A stretch of 64,000 nucleotides of DNA. Source: Ferrimonas sediminum. GTDB taxonomy: Bacteria > Pseudomonadota > Gammaproteobacteria > Enterobacterales > Shewanellaceae. The DNA lies in NCBI RefSeq assembly GCF_900100175.1, contig NZ_FNEM01000001.1:248001-312000 (forward strand), written 5' to 3'. The notes under the pieces were generated by a model. That model made no database searches, had not been told where the DNA came from, and saw nothing but the letters and a program-made list of their open reading frames with translations. Positions 1 through 10,552 of the stretch are shown in pieces. Both the position numbers and the translations under genes were made by a program. Positions within the stretch are counted from its first letter, which is position 1. Every line of letters begins with the position of its first letter.

Positions 1-899
<899 letters not shown>

Positions 900-933
900 T
901 TAGCAAACTCTACCTCTCTGGATAGGAGCTTAA

Positions 934-1737
934 TCACACTTGAAACAGGCGTTTGGCGTTCAATTGGCACTGGTACGACAACGATTCGAGGGATTCGTTG
1001 CGCAGCTCCGCCACTTTATTGGCAATGTGTGGCAGCCATCGCGGTTCGTTGCGGCGGCTCTTGGGTTTGGGTCTCAGATCCCTCGGTAACAGGTAGGGGG
1101 CATCGGTCTCCAGCAGCAGCCGATCGGCAGGAATCGACGGCACCAGTTGCGCCAGCTCCTGGCCTCTTCGTTCATCGCACACCCAGCCGGTAATGCCGAT
1201 GGACAGATCCAGATCCAGTGCCTGGTTCAGCTCCTGCTCGGTGCCGGTAAAGCAGTGCAGCACGCCTCCGACCAGGTGTGGACGATGCTCCCGAACCATG
1301 GCCTGAAAGTCGTCACCGGCCTCCCGGCAGTGCATCAGCACCGGTTTGGCCAGTTCGCCGGCCAGCTTCAGTTGGGCTGCAAAGGCCCGGCGCTGGTCCG
1401 CCCTGGGGGAGAAATCGCGGTTGTAATCCAGGCCGCACTCGCCGACGGCGACCACCGACCGGTGGTGACACAGCTGACGCAGTTGCTGTGGGCTGTCGGC
1501 GTCAAACCGGCTGGCATAGTGAGGGTGAACCCCGGCGGTTGTGTGGATGCCGGGGTGATGCCGAGCCAGATTCTGCAACTGCCTGGCTTCGTCGAGATCG
1601 CTGGCAACGGCGATGAGGTGCGTGACTCCGGCCTCGGTGGCCCGAGCGATGACCTCATCCAGATCCGGGCGAAACTGACTCGAGCTCAGGTTAACGGCGA
1701 TGTCGGTCCAGGGCAGTGGCGCGGTGTTAGTGGACAC
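934..1737 (-). CDS. tatD: TatD-family metal-dependent hydrolase/DNase
   Basis: A 267-residue TIM-barrel hydrolase of the TatD family, whose members are 3'-5' exonucleases linked to DNA repair and quality control and are not translocation components. Metal-ligand motifs are visible: GECGLDYNRD, PVLMHCREA, LHCFTG and LLLETDAPYLLPR. The N-terminal metal motif is altered: the usual DxHxH region reads TDIAVNLSSSQF, so the first His pair is missing, as in E. coli TatD (DIGVNLTSSQF). Its start overlaps the upstream VasI-like gene by 11 bp, which suggests translational coupling at the end of the tat operon. Confidence 0.95.
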   Translation of the reverse strand: MSTNTAPLPWTDIAVNLSSSQFRPDLDEVIARATEAGVTHLIAVASDLDEARQLQNLARHHPGIHTTAGVHPHYASRFDADSPQQLRQLCHHRSVVAVGECGLDYNRDFSPRADQRRAFAAQLKLAGELAKPVLMHCREAGDDFQAMVREHRPHLVGGVLHCFTGTEQELNQALDLDLSIGITGWVCDERRGQELAQLVPSIPADRLLLETDAPYLLPRDLRPKPKSRRNEPRWLPHIANKVAELRNESLESLSYQCQLNAKRLFQV

Positions 1738-2257
1738 GCTTTACCCGCACGCTGCCATTACGGCCTTCCTGAGTCAGCAGGAACGAGCCCAGGGCCGCTT
1801 TGCTGATGGTGATGGTGGCCTGCTTGTCGAGACGGAAGTTGCGTGACTCGGTCTGTTTCCAGCTCTGGCCGTTGTCCAGGGTGATGGTGAACTTACCGTA
1901 GGCATCTTTACTCATCTTGGTGATGGTGCCCTGAATCTGCTCAGGCTCGTTCTCATCGGCCTTCTTGATCAGCCCGAACTGCTGTTCGGCGGATTGGGGT
2001 GAGCTGGCTGCGGCAGCGGGGGGGGCGACGGTGACCGGAGCCGGATTCAGAGTGGCGGCGGTGGTGCCGCTGAGTTTGTCGAAGCACACCAGGCGGTCGA
2101 GGCGATCCTGTTGCAGCTGGCAATTGGCGATGGCTTCGGCGGCCTGGTCATAGCATGCCAGACGTTGCAGTTGATCGTCGATGGACTGACAGCTGGATTC
2201 TGCGGCCTGGGTGGCAACGGGAGTGAGCAGTAAAGCGAAGATGGCGGCCTTGTTCAT
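1727..2257 (-). CDS. Secreted VasI-like protein of unknown function
   Basis: A 176-residue protein with a clear signal peptide (MNKAAIFALLLTPVATQAA). The mature N-terminus carries two copies of a cysteine motif, SIDDQLQRLACYD and QQDRLDRLVCFD. This motif is shared by VasI/TagO-type proteins and many small periplasmic proteins. The middle is Ala/Pro-rich. The C-terminal ~75 residues look like a small beta domain (TITKMSKDAYGKFTITLDNG). It lies between tatC and tatD, overlapping tatD, and there are no type VI secretion genes nearby. A T6SS role is therefore not supported; a periplasmic accessory role is the most that can be said. Confidence 0.8.
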   Translation of the reverse strand: MNKAAIFALLLTPVATQAAESSCQSIDDQLQRLACYDQAAEAIANCQLQQDRLDRLVCFDKLSGTTAATLNPAPVTVAPPAAAASSPQSAEQQFGLIKKADENEPEQIQGTITKMSKDAYGKFTITLDNGQSWKQTESRNFRLDKQATITISKAALGSFLLTQEGRNGSVRVKRVH

Positions 2258-2311
2258 ATAACGTTTCCTTTAATTGTTATTGTCCCTTAGACCGCCAGAT
2301 CGGGAGGGAAG

Positions 2312-3076
2312 TTACTCTTTGGTGGCTTCCTCGGTAGTCTCTTCCTGATCCTCTTCTTCTTCATCTCGGGGCTTGTAGAGGCGAGCGAAGAACAGGCCTC
2401 CTTCAAACAGCAGCAGCATCGGCAAAGCCAACATACTCTGTGAGATGATGTCCGGCGGTGTCAGTAGCATACCAACAACGAAGGCGCCGACAACAATATA
2501 AGGTCGGTTTTTCTTCAAATCCTCCGGGGTGGTAACCCCTGCCCAGCACAATAAAATCACCGCTACCGGGATTTCAAAGGCCAGTCCGAAGGCGAAAAAC
2601 AGCTTCAGAACAAAGCTCAGGTAGCTGTTGATGTCGGTTGCGACCTGTACCCCTTCCGGTGCCACACTGGTGAAGAATCCGAATACCACCGGGAATACGA
2701 TGTAGTACGCAAACGCGATGCCACCATAAAACAGCAGTGAGCTGCTAACCAGCAGCGGAAACACCAGTCGCTTCTCATGCTTGTACAGTCCCGGTGCCAC
2801 AAAGGCCCAGATTTGGAACAGCACATAGGGCATGGCAATGAACAATGCCACAAACATGGTCAGCTTGAAGGGAGCGAAGAACGGTGAAGCCACGTCGGTG
2901 GCGATCATCGAGGCGTTGTCCGGCATTACCGCCAGCAGCGGTAAGGACAGATAGTTATAGATGTCGTTAGCCCAGTACGCCAGACTGGCGAACACGAGCA
3001 AGACACCGCCGATGATGTGCATCAGGCGGTTTCTCAGCTCAAGCAGATGACTGATTAGGGGTTGCTGCTCGGACAT
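2312..3076 (-). CDS. tatC: Sec-independent protein translocase subunit TatC
   Basis: Receptor subunit of the twin-arginine translocase, which with TatB binds RR signal peptides. At 254 residues it is family-typical, with six predicted membrane helices. The conserved N-terminal cytoplasmic [13 protein letters not shown] segment and the first periplasmic loop (SLPLLAVMP) are present. The C-terminus has an acidic tail ([17 protein letters not shown]). It starts 2 bp after the tatB stop, in the order tatA-tatB-tatC. Confidence 0.98.
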   Translation of the reverse strand: MSEQQPLISHLLELRNRLMHIIGGVLLVFASLAYWANDIYNYLSLPLLAVMPDNASMIATDVASPFFAPFKLTMFVALFIAMPYVLFQIWAFVAPGLYKHEKRLVFPLLVSSSLLFYGGIAFAYYIVFPVVFGFFTSVAPEGVQVATDINSYLSFVLKLFFAFGLAFEIPVAVILLCWAGVTTPEDLKKNRPYIVVGAFVVGMLLTPPDIISQSMLALPMLLLFEGGLFFARLYKPRDEEEEDQEETTEEATKE

Positions 3077-3078
3077 AC

Positions 3079-3474
3079 TTACTCTGAAGGTTTACCCGAT
3101 TCCGTGGCCTTGGGGGCTGAGGGCTCGGGAGTGGGCGAGATCGAAGGGGCAGGGGACTCGGTGGTTTCCGGTTGTTGCACCTGATAGGGGCGATTAACCG
3201 ATTGTGCAGCGTCACGAAGTTCCTGAATCGATTGCTTCAGGCCCGGATCCAGAGATTCGAGTCCTTTGGACTCGGCCTTCTTAAGATCCGACTGCAGCTG
3301 CTCGATCTTCAGTTCCTGCTCAAGTTCGTCTTTTACTGAACTGGCCATGCGTTTGATGGTAGTCAGCCACCGGCTGACACTTCGCATGGCAACTGGTAGC
3401 CGCTCTGGTCCCAGCACCACCAGGCCCAAAACGGCAATCAGAACCAGTTCAAACATGCCAATACCGTCAAACAT
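3079..3474 (-). CDS. tatB: Sec-independent protein translocase subunit TatB
   Basis: A 131-residue single-span membrane protein that forms the substrate-receptor complex with TatC. The N-terminal helix [27 protein letters not shown] contains the invariant TatB glutamate and the GPERLP hinge. An amphipathic helix ([21 protein letters not shown]) follows, then a Pro/Ser-rich tail that is variable in the family. It lies between tatA (4 bp spacing) and tatC (2 bp). Confidence 0.97.
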   Translation of the reverse strand: MFDGIGMFELVLIAVLGLVVLGPERLPVAMRSVSRWLTTIKRMASSVKDELEQELKIEQLQSDLKKAESKGLESLDPGLKQSIQELRDAAQSVNRPYQVQQPETTESPAPSISPTPEPSAPKATESGKPSE

Positions 3475-3480
3475 AGTGGA

Positions 3481-3708
3481 TTAGGCCTGTTCTTTGTTTT
3501 TCTGCTCGGCAGTGGTGGAGTCTGCTGCCTTCTCTTCTTCGATAGCTTTCTTTTCTGCAGGCTTGGCGTCTTCGTCGCCAATGGCTTTCTTAAAGCCCTT
3601 TACCGCGCCACCCAGATCGGAGCCCATGCCACGCAGTTTCTTAGTTCCGAACAGCAGAACTACGATCAGTGCGATGATTAGAAGTTGCCAAATACTGATG
3701 CCACCCAT
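3481..3708 (-). CDS. tatA: Sec-independent protein translocase subunit TatA
   Basis: A 75-residue pore-forming Tat subunit. [21 protein letters not shown] is the transmembrane helix, followed by the [20 protein letters not shown] hinge and amphipathic helix, then a charged Lys/Glu tail. It is the first of three tightly packed tat genes. A 66 bp gap separates it from the upstream ubiB gene, room for a promoter of its own, though I see no clear -35/-10 pair there. Confidence 0.97.
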   Translation of the reverse strand: MGGISIWQLLIIALIVVLLFGTKKLRGMGSDLGGAVKGFKKAIGDEDAKPAEKKAIEEEKAADSTTAEQKNKEQA

Positions 3709-3774
3709 GTTGTCTCCGGGATCTCTAAAAAAGTAAATAAACGATATTCAATGTATCAAGTTTTGACGGCTTTT

Positions 3775-5409
3775 TCACTGGTTGTTGAGCCGCCACCCTT
3801 GGGTCCATGCCGCAATTCCGGCAAGAGCCAAAGCCGTTGAAGGCCAGATTGTACTGAATTTCCCTAGCAATATTGTGCTTGAGATCAACAAAACCGAGCC
3901 AATAATGAGGAAGTAGTGACTATTGTGAATCCTGCGGCGTTGGTGGATGTATCGATCCATGATCCCCTGGGGATGTCGGAGCAGTTGCCGACTCAGTTGC
4001 AGGTTGTCGTGCAGCAGATCCGGCATCTCCGGAAGCTTCTCCAGCCAGAACGGTAATGCCTCACGAACCCGCTTGGCCTGAGCCGATGGTCCGATCTGTT
4101 CGGCCATCCACTGCTCCAGGAAGGGTTTGGCGGTTTGCCACAGATCCAGCTGTGGATACAACTGCCGCCCCAGGCCTTCGATGTACAGCAGGGTCTTCTC
4201 CAGCAGCACCAGTTGCGGTTGCACCTCCATCTCGAATTCTCGGGCACAACGGAACAGCTCCACCAGCAGGTGGCCGAAGCTGATCTGCGACAGCGGTTTG
4301 TTCTCCAGAGGTTCCAGTACCTTGCGCAGTGCCTTTTCAAACTCGATGGGGTCGGTGTCGGCGCTGACCCAGCCGGAACCGATGTAGACGTGGGCCAGGC
4401 GGGGGTAGTCCTGGTTGAAGAAGGCCAGGAATACGTCGGCCAGGCAGCGCTTGTCGTTTTCGGTCAGGCTGCCGACGATGCCGCAGTCGATGCCGATGTA
4501 GGTGGGGTCGTCCGGGTGCTCGCGGCTGACAAAGATGTTGCCCGGGTGCATGTCGGCGTGGAAGAAGTTGTCGCGGAATACCTGGGTAAAGAACACCTCC
4601 ACCCCGCGCTCCGCCAGCTTCTTCATGTCGGTACCCTGGGCTTTAAGGGCCTCCAGGTCGGTCACCGGAATGCCGTAGATCCGCTCCATCACCAGCAGCT
4701 TACGCCGGCACAGCTCCGGGTAGACTCTGGGGATGTAGAGTGCCGGTGAACCAGCGAAATTGTCTCTCAGGCGGCGGGCGTTGCTGGCTTCCTGTACCAA
4801 ATCCAGCTCCGCCAGAATGGTTTTACGGTAGTCGTCCACCACCTCGGCGGCACGCAGACGCTTGCCTTTCTCGGTGTTGCTTATCAGTGCGGCGGTGGCC
4901 GCCATCAGCCCCAGATCGGCGTGAATCACCCGCTCGATGTCCGGGCGGACCACCTTGAGGATGATCTCGTCACCGGTGGCTTTAATGGTCGCGGTGTGCA
5001 CCTGAGCCACCGAGGCGGAGGCCAGCGGTGTAACGTCGAAGTCACTGAACAGGCGGTCGATGGGTTGCCCCAGTGCCTGCTCAATCTCCTGCTGGGCCAG
5101 CAGACCATCGAACGGCGGGACCCGGTCCTGCAGTTCTGCCAGGGCGTTGGCAAACTCATCCGGCAGCAGATCCCGTCGCGTAGACAACATCTGACCAAAT
5201 TTAATGAACACCGGCCCCAGAGATTGCAGTGCCAATTTGACTCTGGCGCTGGCGTTGGCATTGCTGGCTTTGCGCCCGACCCAGAACATCAGCCGATCCA
5301 TGATTTTGAGTATCAGTGGAGTGCGCTCGGCGGGCAGAAGGTCGATCAGCCGGTATTGACGAACGGTTCGGGCTATCTGATAGGCACGCTTGAGGGCACT
5401 AAGGCTCAT
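3775..5409 (-). CDS. ubiB: Ubiquinone biosynthesis atypical kinase/ATPase UbiB
   Basis: A 544-residue ADCK/UbiB-family protein kinase-like protein needed for ubiquinone synthesis. The family KxGQ motif is present as [14 protein letters not shown], with the Ala-rich loop replacing a P-loop ([10 protein letters not shown]), [11 protein letters not shown] as catalytic loop and [10 protein letters not shown] as metal-binding motif. Two hydrophobic C-terminal helices (residues about 495-540) anchor it in the membrane. Its start overlaps the end of ubiJ by 11 bp, so the two are probably translationally coupled. Confidence 0.97.
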   Translation of the reverse strand: MSLSALKRAYQIARTVRQYRLIDLLPAERTPLILKIMDRLMFWVGRKASNANASARVKLALQSLGPVFIKFGQMLSTRRDLLPDEFANALAELQDRVPPFDGLLAQQEIEQALGQPIDRLFSDFDVTPLASASVAQVHTATIKATGDEIILKVVRPDIERVIHADLGLMAATAALISNTEKGKRLRAAEVVDDYRKTILAELDLVQEASNARRLRDNFAGSPALYIPRVYPELCRRKLLVMERIYGIPVTDLEALKAQGTDMKKLAERGVEVFFTQVFRDNFFHADMHPGNIFVSREHPDDPTYIGIDCGIVGSLTENDKRCLADVFLAFFNQDYPRLAHVYIGSGWVSADTDPIEFEKALRKVLEPLENKPLSQISFGHLLVELFRCAREFEMEVQPQLVLLEKTLLYIEGLGRQLYPQLDLWQTAKPFLEQWMAEQIGPSAQAKRVREALPFWLEKLPEMPDLLHDNLQLSRQLLRHPQGIMDRYIHQRRRIHNSHYFLIIGSVLLISSTILLGKFSTIWPSTALALAGIAAWTQGWRLNNQ

Positions 5410-6007
5410 GGCGTTTCTCCAGCGCAGTCAGGCGGCTCAGCAGGGCCTCGGCCCGTTGCTGCAGTTCATCCACGTGATGGCAGAATAGGCCGACTTCGCT
5501 GGAACCAGGCAGTACCTGGCGTTCCTCGATCAGGTAGTCGCTCAGGTGGGCGCCACCTGCCTGAAGTTGTTGGCGACCGAGATCAAACAGCCCTTTACCC
5601 AGGCTGTGCATGCGGTAAGCCATGCCGTCGCCGACAATCTTGCTCAGGGGCTCGGTCAGATCCGGTTCAATCTGCCCCAGTAGCTGGGTCAGCTTGCCCA
5701 CCAGCTGCATGTCGCCGCTGATCTCCAGCTTCTGCTGCTTGACCAGCTCCGACAGGGGTTCGCCCGCCTGAATGGCGGCCAACACCGACAGGCTGACGCT
5801 GAGCTTGGCCTGGCTGTCGCCGCCATAGCGACTGTACACCTGAATGGGGTCGGCCATGATCAGGTACATGGGCCATGGCAGTTCGGCAAGCTGCAGTTCG
5901 ATCACCTGCCCCTGGCAGTCGGCCAGGGGACGGGCATCGGGGTGGTACTTCAGCAGGTGCCCCAGCGCCGCTTCCAGGCTGCCTGCTACTAGGGTGGCAA
6001 GGTGCAT
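5399..6007 (-). CDS. ubiJ: Ubiquinone biosynthesis accessory factor UbiJ (SCP2 domain)
   Basis: A 202-residue SCP2-fold protein that binds lipid intermediates and helps assemble the Ubi complex (with UbiK in E. coli). The start is placed at [15 protein letters not shown], 13 bp after the ubiE stop; the open frame continues upstream but would run into ubiE. The SCP2-like domain covers about residues 15-115 ([21 protein letters not shown]), followed by a C-terminal helical segment predicted to coil ([17 protein letters not shown]). The gene order ubiE-ubiJ-ubiB is the classical one. Confidence 0.93.
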   Translation of the reverse strand: MHLATLVAGSLEAALGHLLKYHPDARPLADCQGQVIELQLAELPWPMYLIMADPIQVYSRYGGDSQAKLSVSLSVLAAIQAGEPLSELVKQQKLEISGDMQLVGKLTQLLGQIEPDLTEPLSKIVGDGMAYRMHSLGKGLFDLGRQQLQAGGAHLSDYLIEERQVLPGSSEVGLFCHHVDELQQRAEALLSRLTALEKRHEP

Positions 6008-6020
6008 AGTGCCTCGCTGA

Positions 6021-6773
6021 TCAGAACTTATAGCCGCGGTGCAGGGCAACCACACCATTGGTCATGTTGACGTAGTCCGCCTGGTCGAAACCGGCGTTGA
6101 GCATCATCTGCTTCAGGGTTTCCTGATCCGGATGCATACGAATGGACTCCGACAGGTACTGGTAGCTCTCGGCATCGCCGGCCACCATGGAGCCCATCTT
6201 GGGGATCACCTGGAAGCTGTAGAAGTCGTAGGCTTTCTGCATCATCGGGCTCAGTGGCTTGGAGAACTCCAGTACCAGCAGTTTTCCACCAGGCTTAAGC
6301 ACCCGATTCATGGACGCCAGCGCTTTCTCTTTCTCGGTGACATTACGCAGGCCGAAGGCGATGGTAATGATGTCAAAATGGTTATCCGGGAACGGCAGGG
6401 CTTCGGCGTTGGCCTGTACGTAGTTGACGTTGCCGACGACACCCTGATCCTGCAGCTTGGCGCGACCGACTTTCAGCATCGAGTCGTTGATGTCGGCCAG
6501 AACCACTTCGCCTTTTTCACCCACCAGCTGGGAGAACTTCTTGGTCAGGTCACCGGTACCACCGGCCAGATCCAGAACCTTCATGCCCGGACGGGCGGCG
6601 GCGCATTCGATGGTGAAACGTTTCCAATAGCGATGAACCCCGAAAGACATCAAATCGTTCATCAGGTCGTATTTGGAGGCGACAGAGTGGAATACATCGG
6701 CAACCATTTCGGCCTTTTTATCGGCCTCTACCGTTTTGTATCCGAAATGGGTCTTGTCCCCGTTATCAGCCAT
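6021..6773 (-). CDS. ubiE: Ubiquinone/menaquinone C-methyltransferase UbiE
   Basis: SAM-dependent C-methyltransferase acting in both ubiquinone and menaquinone synthesis. At 250 residues it is typical, with motif [13 protein letters not shown], the [12 protein letters not shown] acidic loop, and the family segment [20 protein letters not shown]. The start [15 protein letters not shown] matches the family. First gene of the ubi-tat block; its promoter must lie in the 129 bp gap shared with the divergent lapG-like gene. Confidence 0.98.
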   Translation of the reverse strand: MADNGDKTHFGYKTVEADKKAEMVADVFHSVASKYDLMNDLMSFGVHRYWKRFTIECAAARPGMKVLDLAGGTGDLTKKFSQLVGEKGEVVLADINDSMLKVGRAKLQDQGVVGNVNYVQANAEALPFPDNHFDIITIAFGLRNVTEKEKALASMNRVLKPGGKLLVLEFSKPLSPMMQKAYDFYSFQVIPKMGSMVAGDAESYQYLSESIRMHPDQETLKQMMLNAGFDQADYVNMTNGVVALHRGYKF

Positions 6774-6902
6774 GAGCGGGCATTCCTATGTTAGCTAGCT
6801 GGAAATTGGACACAGTCTACACTTTAAAACAGTGAACAGAAACGGGGTGCGGCCAATCTGTAACCGTTATCACGATGCATACTGTGCCCCCTTACAGAAT
6901 TA

Positions 6903-7595
6903 TTGCTTCGATTTCGGGGTCTGGCATTACGTGTGCGTATCGTTTTGATCATTCTTACTTTGTTGACCAGTTCTGCCTGGGCGGAGCCGCTGCCCCAATG
7001 GCGGGTATTTTTCGCCCCGGATCGGTTAGCCCAGGTTGAGAAGCACTTTGGCGCCAAGGGGGTGGACGAGGTGATGAAGCTACACGATTTTATTGATGCC
7101 CGCCTGCAACTTTCCCTGCCCCCTTTCGACCACTTGAAACCGGTGAACGACTACTTCAATCAATACCGTTTTGTCTCCGATCAGCGCCATTGGCAGCAGC
7201 CGGATTACTGGGCCACCCCGTTTGAGTTTGTGGCCAGCGGCGGTGGCGATTGTGAGGACTTCTCGCTGGCCAAGTTTTTTACCTTGCGGGTGCTGGGCAT
7301 GCCGTCGGTGCAGATGCGTCTGATGTACGCCAAAGCGCTGGAGCTCAACCAGGCCCACATGGTGCTGACCTACCTGGAGCAGGAGCAGGCGATGCCCCTG
7401 GTTCTGGATAACCTCAACAAGGCGATTCTGCCCGGAGACCAGCGACCGGATCTGCTGCCGGTCTATAGCTTTAACGGTGAAGGGTTGTGGCGGGCACGGG
7501 CGTTCGACCAGGGGGTGCGCCTGAAGCAGGGGGAGAACGGCATTTTGCTGTGGCAGGAGTTATTGGAGAGGCTGGCGGCCGGGGAGGGGAGATGA
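6903..7595 (+). CDS. lapG: LapG-like periplasmic transglutaminase-fold cysteine protease
   Basis: A bacterial transglutaminase-like cysteine proteinase (BTLCP/DUF920). Known LapG enzymes cleave the N-terminus of large surface adhesins and release them when c-di-GMP falls. Catalytic residues are visible: Cys in GGGDCEDFSLAKF, His in NQAHMVLTY and Asp in LVLDNLN. A signal anchor precedes WAEPLPQW. The start is uncertain: no ATG fits, and TTG at 6903 or GTG at 6933 are the candidates. The stop overlaps the lapD-like ATG (ATGA), so this is a two-gene operon. No LapA-type adhesin is seen in the window. Confidence 0.88.
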   Translation: MLRFRGLALRVRIVLIILTLLTSSAWAEPLPQWRVFFAPDRLAQVEKHFGAKGVDEVMKLHDFIDARLQLSLPPFDHLKPVNDYFNQYRFVSDQRHWQQPDYWATPFEFVASGGGDCEDFSLAKFFTLRVLGMPSVQMRLMYAKALELNQAHMVLTYLEQEQAMPLVLDNLNKAILPGDQRPDLLPVYSFNGEGLWRARAFDQGVRLKQGENGILLWQELLERLAAGEGR

Positions 7596-9520
7596 CGTTA
7601 TTTCGGTTGTTACTGATCTGTCTGGTGCTGCTGGTGGCCAGCCTGACCGCCACCACGCTGGCGCTGTTTGTGCGTGGTAGCCAGGAGTACCTGGTGACCC
7701 AGCTGGCCAGCCATGGTCAGGACACGGCCACCTCCTTTGGGTTGTCCCTGTCGCCGGTGCTGGCCGGCGATGACTGGGTGCTGGCCGAATCCATGGTGGA
7801 TGCCATCTTTGATCGCGGTGATTTTGCCTCGCTGACTCTGGAGGGCGGCGGCCGTCGGCTCGAACGGGTCGCCGGCACTCCCCCCGAGGTGGCTCCGGCG
7901 TGGTTTCGGCAGTGGGTGACGGTGCAGGTCCCCCCCAGAGTGACCGAAATCAATGCCGGCTGGCGGCTGGTGGCGACCCTGACGGTGACCGTGAATCCGC
8001 AGCCGGCGATATTGCACCTGTATCGCGTTACCCGTCATGCACTGATGGTGGCATTAGTGGTGGCCCTGTTGGCGATTGTGTCCGGAGCCTGGATTCTGCG
8101 CTGGATCCTGGCGCCTCTAAAATCGGCTCAGGCTCAGGCGGAGGGGTTGCGGCGACGGCGTTTCATCCGCCAGCACAAACTGCCGCTGCTGACCGAGCTG
8201 CGTGCCCTGACCCTGACCATGAACCGCATGGTGGAGAACAGCGAGCAGCAATATCGTCACCAGTGCAAACGCATCGAACAGCTGCAGCGGGCCAGCTTCA
8301 TCGATGCCGAAACCGGTCTGGGCAATGGTCAGCGAGGCCGGGATCGGTTGGATCAGATGCTTAATGACCGTGAGCTGGAGTATGGCGTGCTGGTGCAGGT
8401 GCATCTCAGTGGTCTGGAGCAGTTGGAACATCAGCTCGGGTTAGCTGCCCAGCAGCCTTTGATCCAGGGGGTCAGCGAACTGATGCGCCAGCAGTTGGCA
8501 CGGTTGCCACTGGCCAGGTTGTACCGCATGGGGCAGGCGGATTTCTGGATCCTGTTGCCAGGGGTGGAGGCACCGGACTGGGCCGCTAGTGGTGAGCAGC
8601 TGACGGCGGCGTTGAATCAGCAGGTGACCCTGGCCGGTGCGACCCGGGTGGTGCTGGCCCAGCAACCGTTCCATTTTGGTCAGTCGGTGACCGAGGTTGA
8701 GCAGCAGTTGCACCTTCAGTTGCAGCGGCGTCTGAGCGGAGCGGCCGAGGTGCCGGAGGCCGAGGTCGAGCGGGCGGATTTGTCGGTTCAGCGTGCGCGG
8801 CTGGCGCGGTTGCTGGAGCGGGTTCCCAGGCTGTTGTTGCAGCCGGTCGTTGGGCCTCAGGGGCAACCGCTGTATTACGAAGTGTTGGCGCGTTTTTTTG
8901 ATGGCCAGTGCTGGCGGGCGCCGGCCTCAGTGGTGGTACTGGCGCAGCGGCTGGAGCGGGATCAGCAGGTGGACCTGCTGGTACTGGAAGCCTTGCTGGC
9001 CCAGGTAAAGCAGCAGCCACTGGCGGCAACGCTGGCGGTCAATCTGACGGCTGCCTCGTTGCTCTCTGCCCAGTGTGCACCGCGGCTGGGACGGGTTGGC
9101 AAACAGCTGAAGGCCTTTGGTGCGTCGCTGGCGGTGGAGATACCGGAACAGGCCCTGCTTGAACATCCGGACGGAGTTCGGTTCGCGGTGGAGCAACTGC
9201 TGCAACAGGGGATACCGGTGTGGCTGGATCACGTCACTCCGGCCGGGGTGGCGGAGCTGGAGACCCTGCCGGTCACCGGCATTAAGCTGGATCCCGGCTA
9301 CAGCCGTCACCTGAATCAGCAGGGAAGCTACGAGTCGCTGCTACCGTTGATGGTGACCGCTGCCCATGCTCGGGGGGTGCTGGTGGTGGCGGAGCAGGTG
9401 GAGGAGGCCGAAGTCGCAGAGCGATTGTGGGGCCATCAGGTGGATGGACTGCAGGGGTTTGCCCTGACCAAGCCCAGGCCCTTTACTGAGGTGTCCGCTG
9501 CCGACCGTTCAGATAGCTGA
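7592..9520 (+). CDS. lapD: LapD-like c-di-GMP receptor (HAMP, degenerate GGDEF and EAL)
   Basis: A 642-residue inner-membrane protein. A first membrane helix at about residues 5-25 and a second at about 150-170 enclose a periplasmic LapD/MoxY-type domain. A HAMP region and degenerate GGDEF and EAL domains follow. The GGDEF start DAETGLGNGQRGRDRLDQML is recognisable, but no GGDEF signature is seen. The EAL motif is YYEVLARF, so catalysis is unlikely and a receptor role is expected. Known LapD binds c-di-GMP and then sequesters LapG. The start is ATG at 7592, overlapping the lapG stop; the frame is open upstream within lapG. The last 38 bp overlap the convergent arginase-family gene. Confidence 0.9.
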   Translation: MTLFRLLLICLVLLVASLTATTLALFVRGSQEYLVTQLASHGQDTATSFGLSLSPVLAGDDWVLAESMVDAIFDRGDFASLTLEGGGRRLERVAGTPPEVAPAWFRQWVTVQVPPRVTEINAGWRLVATLTVTVNPQPAILHLYRVTRHALMVALVVALLAIVSGAWILRWILAPLKSAQAQAEGLRRRRFIRQHKLPLLTELRALTLTMNRMVENSEQQYRHQCKRIEQLQRASFIDAETGLGNGQRGRDRLDQMLNDRELEYGVLVQVHLSGLEQLEHQLGLAAQQPLIQGVSELMRQQLARLPLARLYRMGQADFWILLPGVEAPDWAASGEQLTAALNQQVTLAGATRVVLAQQPFHFGQSVTEVEQQLHLQLQRRLSGAAEVPEAEVERADLSVQRARLARLLERVPRLLLQPVVGPQGQPLYYEVLARFFDGQCWRAPASVVVLAQRLERDQQVDLLVLEALLAQVKQQPLAATLAVNLTAASLLSAQCAPRLGRVGKQLKAFGASLAVEIPEQALLEHPDGVRFAVEQLLQQGIPVWLDHVTPAGVAELETLPVTGIKLDPGYSRHLNQQGSYESLLPLMVTAAHARGVLVVAEQVEEAEVAERLWGHQVDGLQGFALTKPRPFTEVSAADRSDS

Positions 9521-10550
9521 GCACCAGCTCTGACAAGGCCTGGCCGATCTGACGCCGGCCGGCGACGAGGCCGGCGGGGTGACACTCAGGCGCTCCCTCT
9601 GCCAGGTGCAGGTAACGGCAGGCCGGGTGACGGGCCAGGGCATAGACGATGTGCAGCGCATCCATCAGCGGAATGCCGGCCACGGTTTCGGCGGAGCTGG
9701 CGAGGGCGGCAATGGCATCCAGATCCACTTCGATGCCCAAAGGCAGGGTCGAGGCACTGACGTCGTTGTCGATCTGTTCCAGCACCTGGTGCAGGGGGCG
9801 TTCACGCCGGACCCAAAGCTGCTGAAGGCTGGTCCAGTGTTTGCCGGACTGACGCAGTGCGATCAGGCTGGCTTGATTGTTCTTCTGTTCGTGTAACCCC
9901 AGCACATGGTAATAGCCCAACGCACCCTGTTCATGGGCGTAGGCGAAGCCGTTGCCGCTGTGGCGACCTTCGGGGGCTCGAAAGTCGCTGTGGGGATCGA
10001 GGTTGACGGCGGCCATGGGGCTGTCCAGCGCCTGGCTGCAGCCCATCAGGATCGGAAAGGCGTTATTGTGGCCGCCACCGATGACGATGGGTTCCAGCCC
10101 GGCGTCGACGATGGTTTCAATCACCGGCATGACCCGCTGATCCAGGTCGGCGGTGTGCTCGCGTAGGGCCTGCAGTTGTTCCGGATCCGCCGGGTCCAGA
10201 AACTGGCTCTGTTCCAGCAGTTCGGTGGTGTCGATGTGGCCCAGCAGCAGCAGTTGTTCACCGCCCAGCAGTTCATTGGCCTGCAGGTTGGCAAATTGGG
10301 CCAGAAACGCGCCCCAGCCCTGTTCGGCGCCGCCACGGCCGAGGTTGGCCCGGGGGCCGATGTCTTCAGGAATGCCCAGCAGTACATAGCGGGCACCCTG
10401 TTGGCGGCCCTCAATCAGCCGCTCAGACAGAGAAGCGGTTATCGGACCGAGTTCCGCCGCGAGCAGCCAGTGTTCGCCTTGGTGCGCCTCGCCACCGCGA
10501 TGGTGAACGTAGGCGCCGAGATAGTCCTTATCTGCCAGCACCAGCGTCAT
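9483..10550 (-). CDS. Arginase/formimidoylglutamase-family hydrolase
   Basis: A 355-residue ureohydrolase-family protein. Metal-site motifs are recognisable but divergent: GGGHNN for GGGHD/GGDHS, NLDPHSDFR for DAHxD, and GIEVDLDAI for SxDxDxxDP. The His and Asp ligands of the bimetal Mn centre are mostly retained, so an active enzyme is plausible. The substrate is unclear: formimidoylglutamate (HutG) is a common annotation for this branch, but no other hut genes are nearby. It starts 2 bp after the rraA stop and ends inside the 3' end of the convergent lapD-like gene. Confidence 0.75.
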   Translation of the reverse strand: MTLVLADKDYLGAYVHHRGGEAHQGEHWLLAAELGPITASLSERLIEGRQQGARYVLLGIPEDIGPRANLGRGGAEQGWGAFLAQFANLQANELLGGEQLLLLGHIDTTELLEQSQFLDPADPEQLQALREHTADLDQRVMPVIETIVDAGLEPIVIGGGHNNAFPILMGCSQALDSPMAAVNLDPHSDFRAPEGRHSGNGFAYAHEQGALGYYHVLGLHEQKNNQASLIALRQSGKHWTSLQQLWVRRERPLHQVLEQIDNDVSASTLPLGIEVDLDAIAALASSAETVAGIPLMDALHIVYALARHPACRYLHLAEGAPECHPAGLVAGRRQIGQALSELVLSYLNGRQRTPQ

Positions 10551-10552
10551 GA

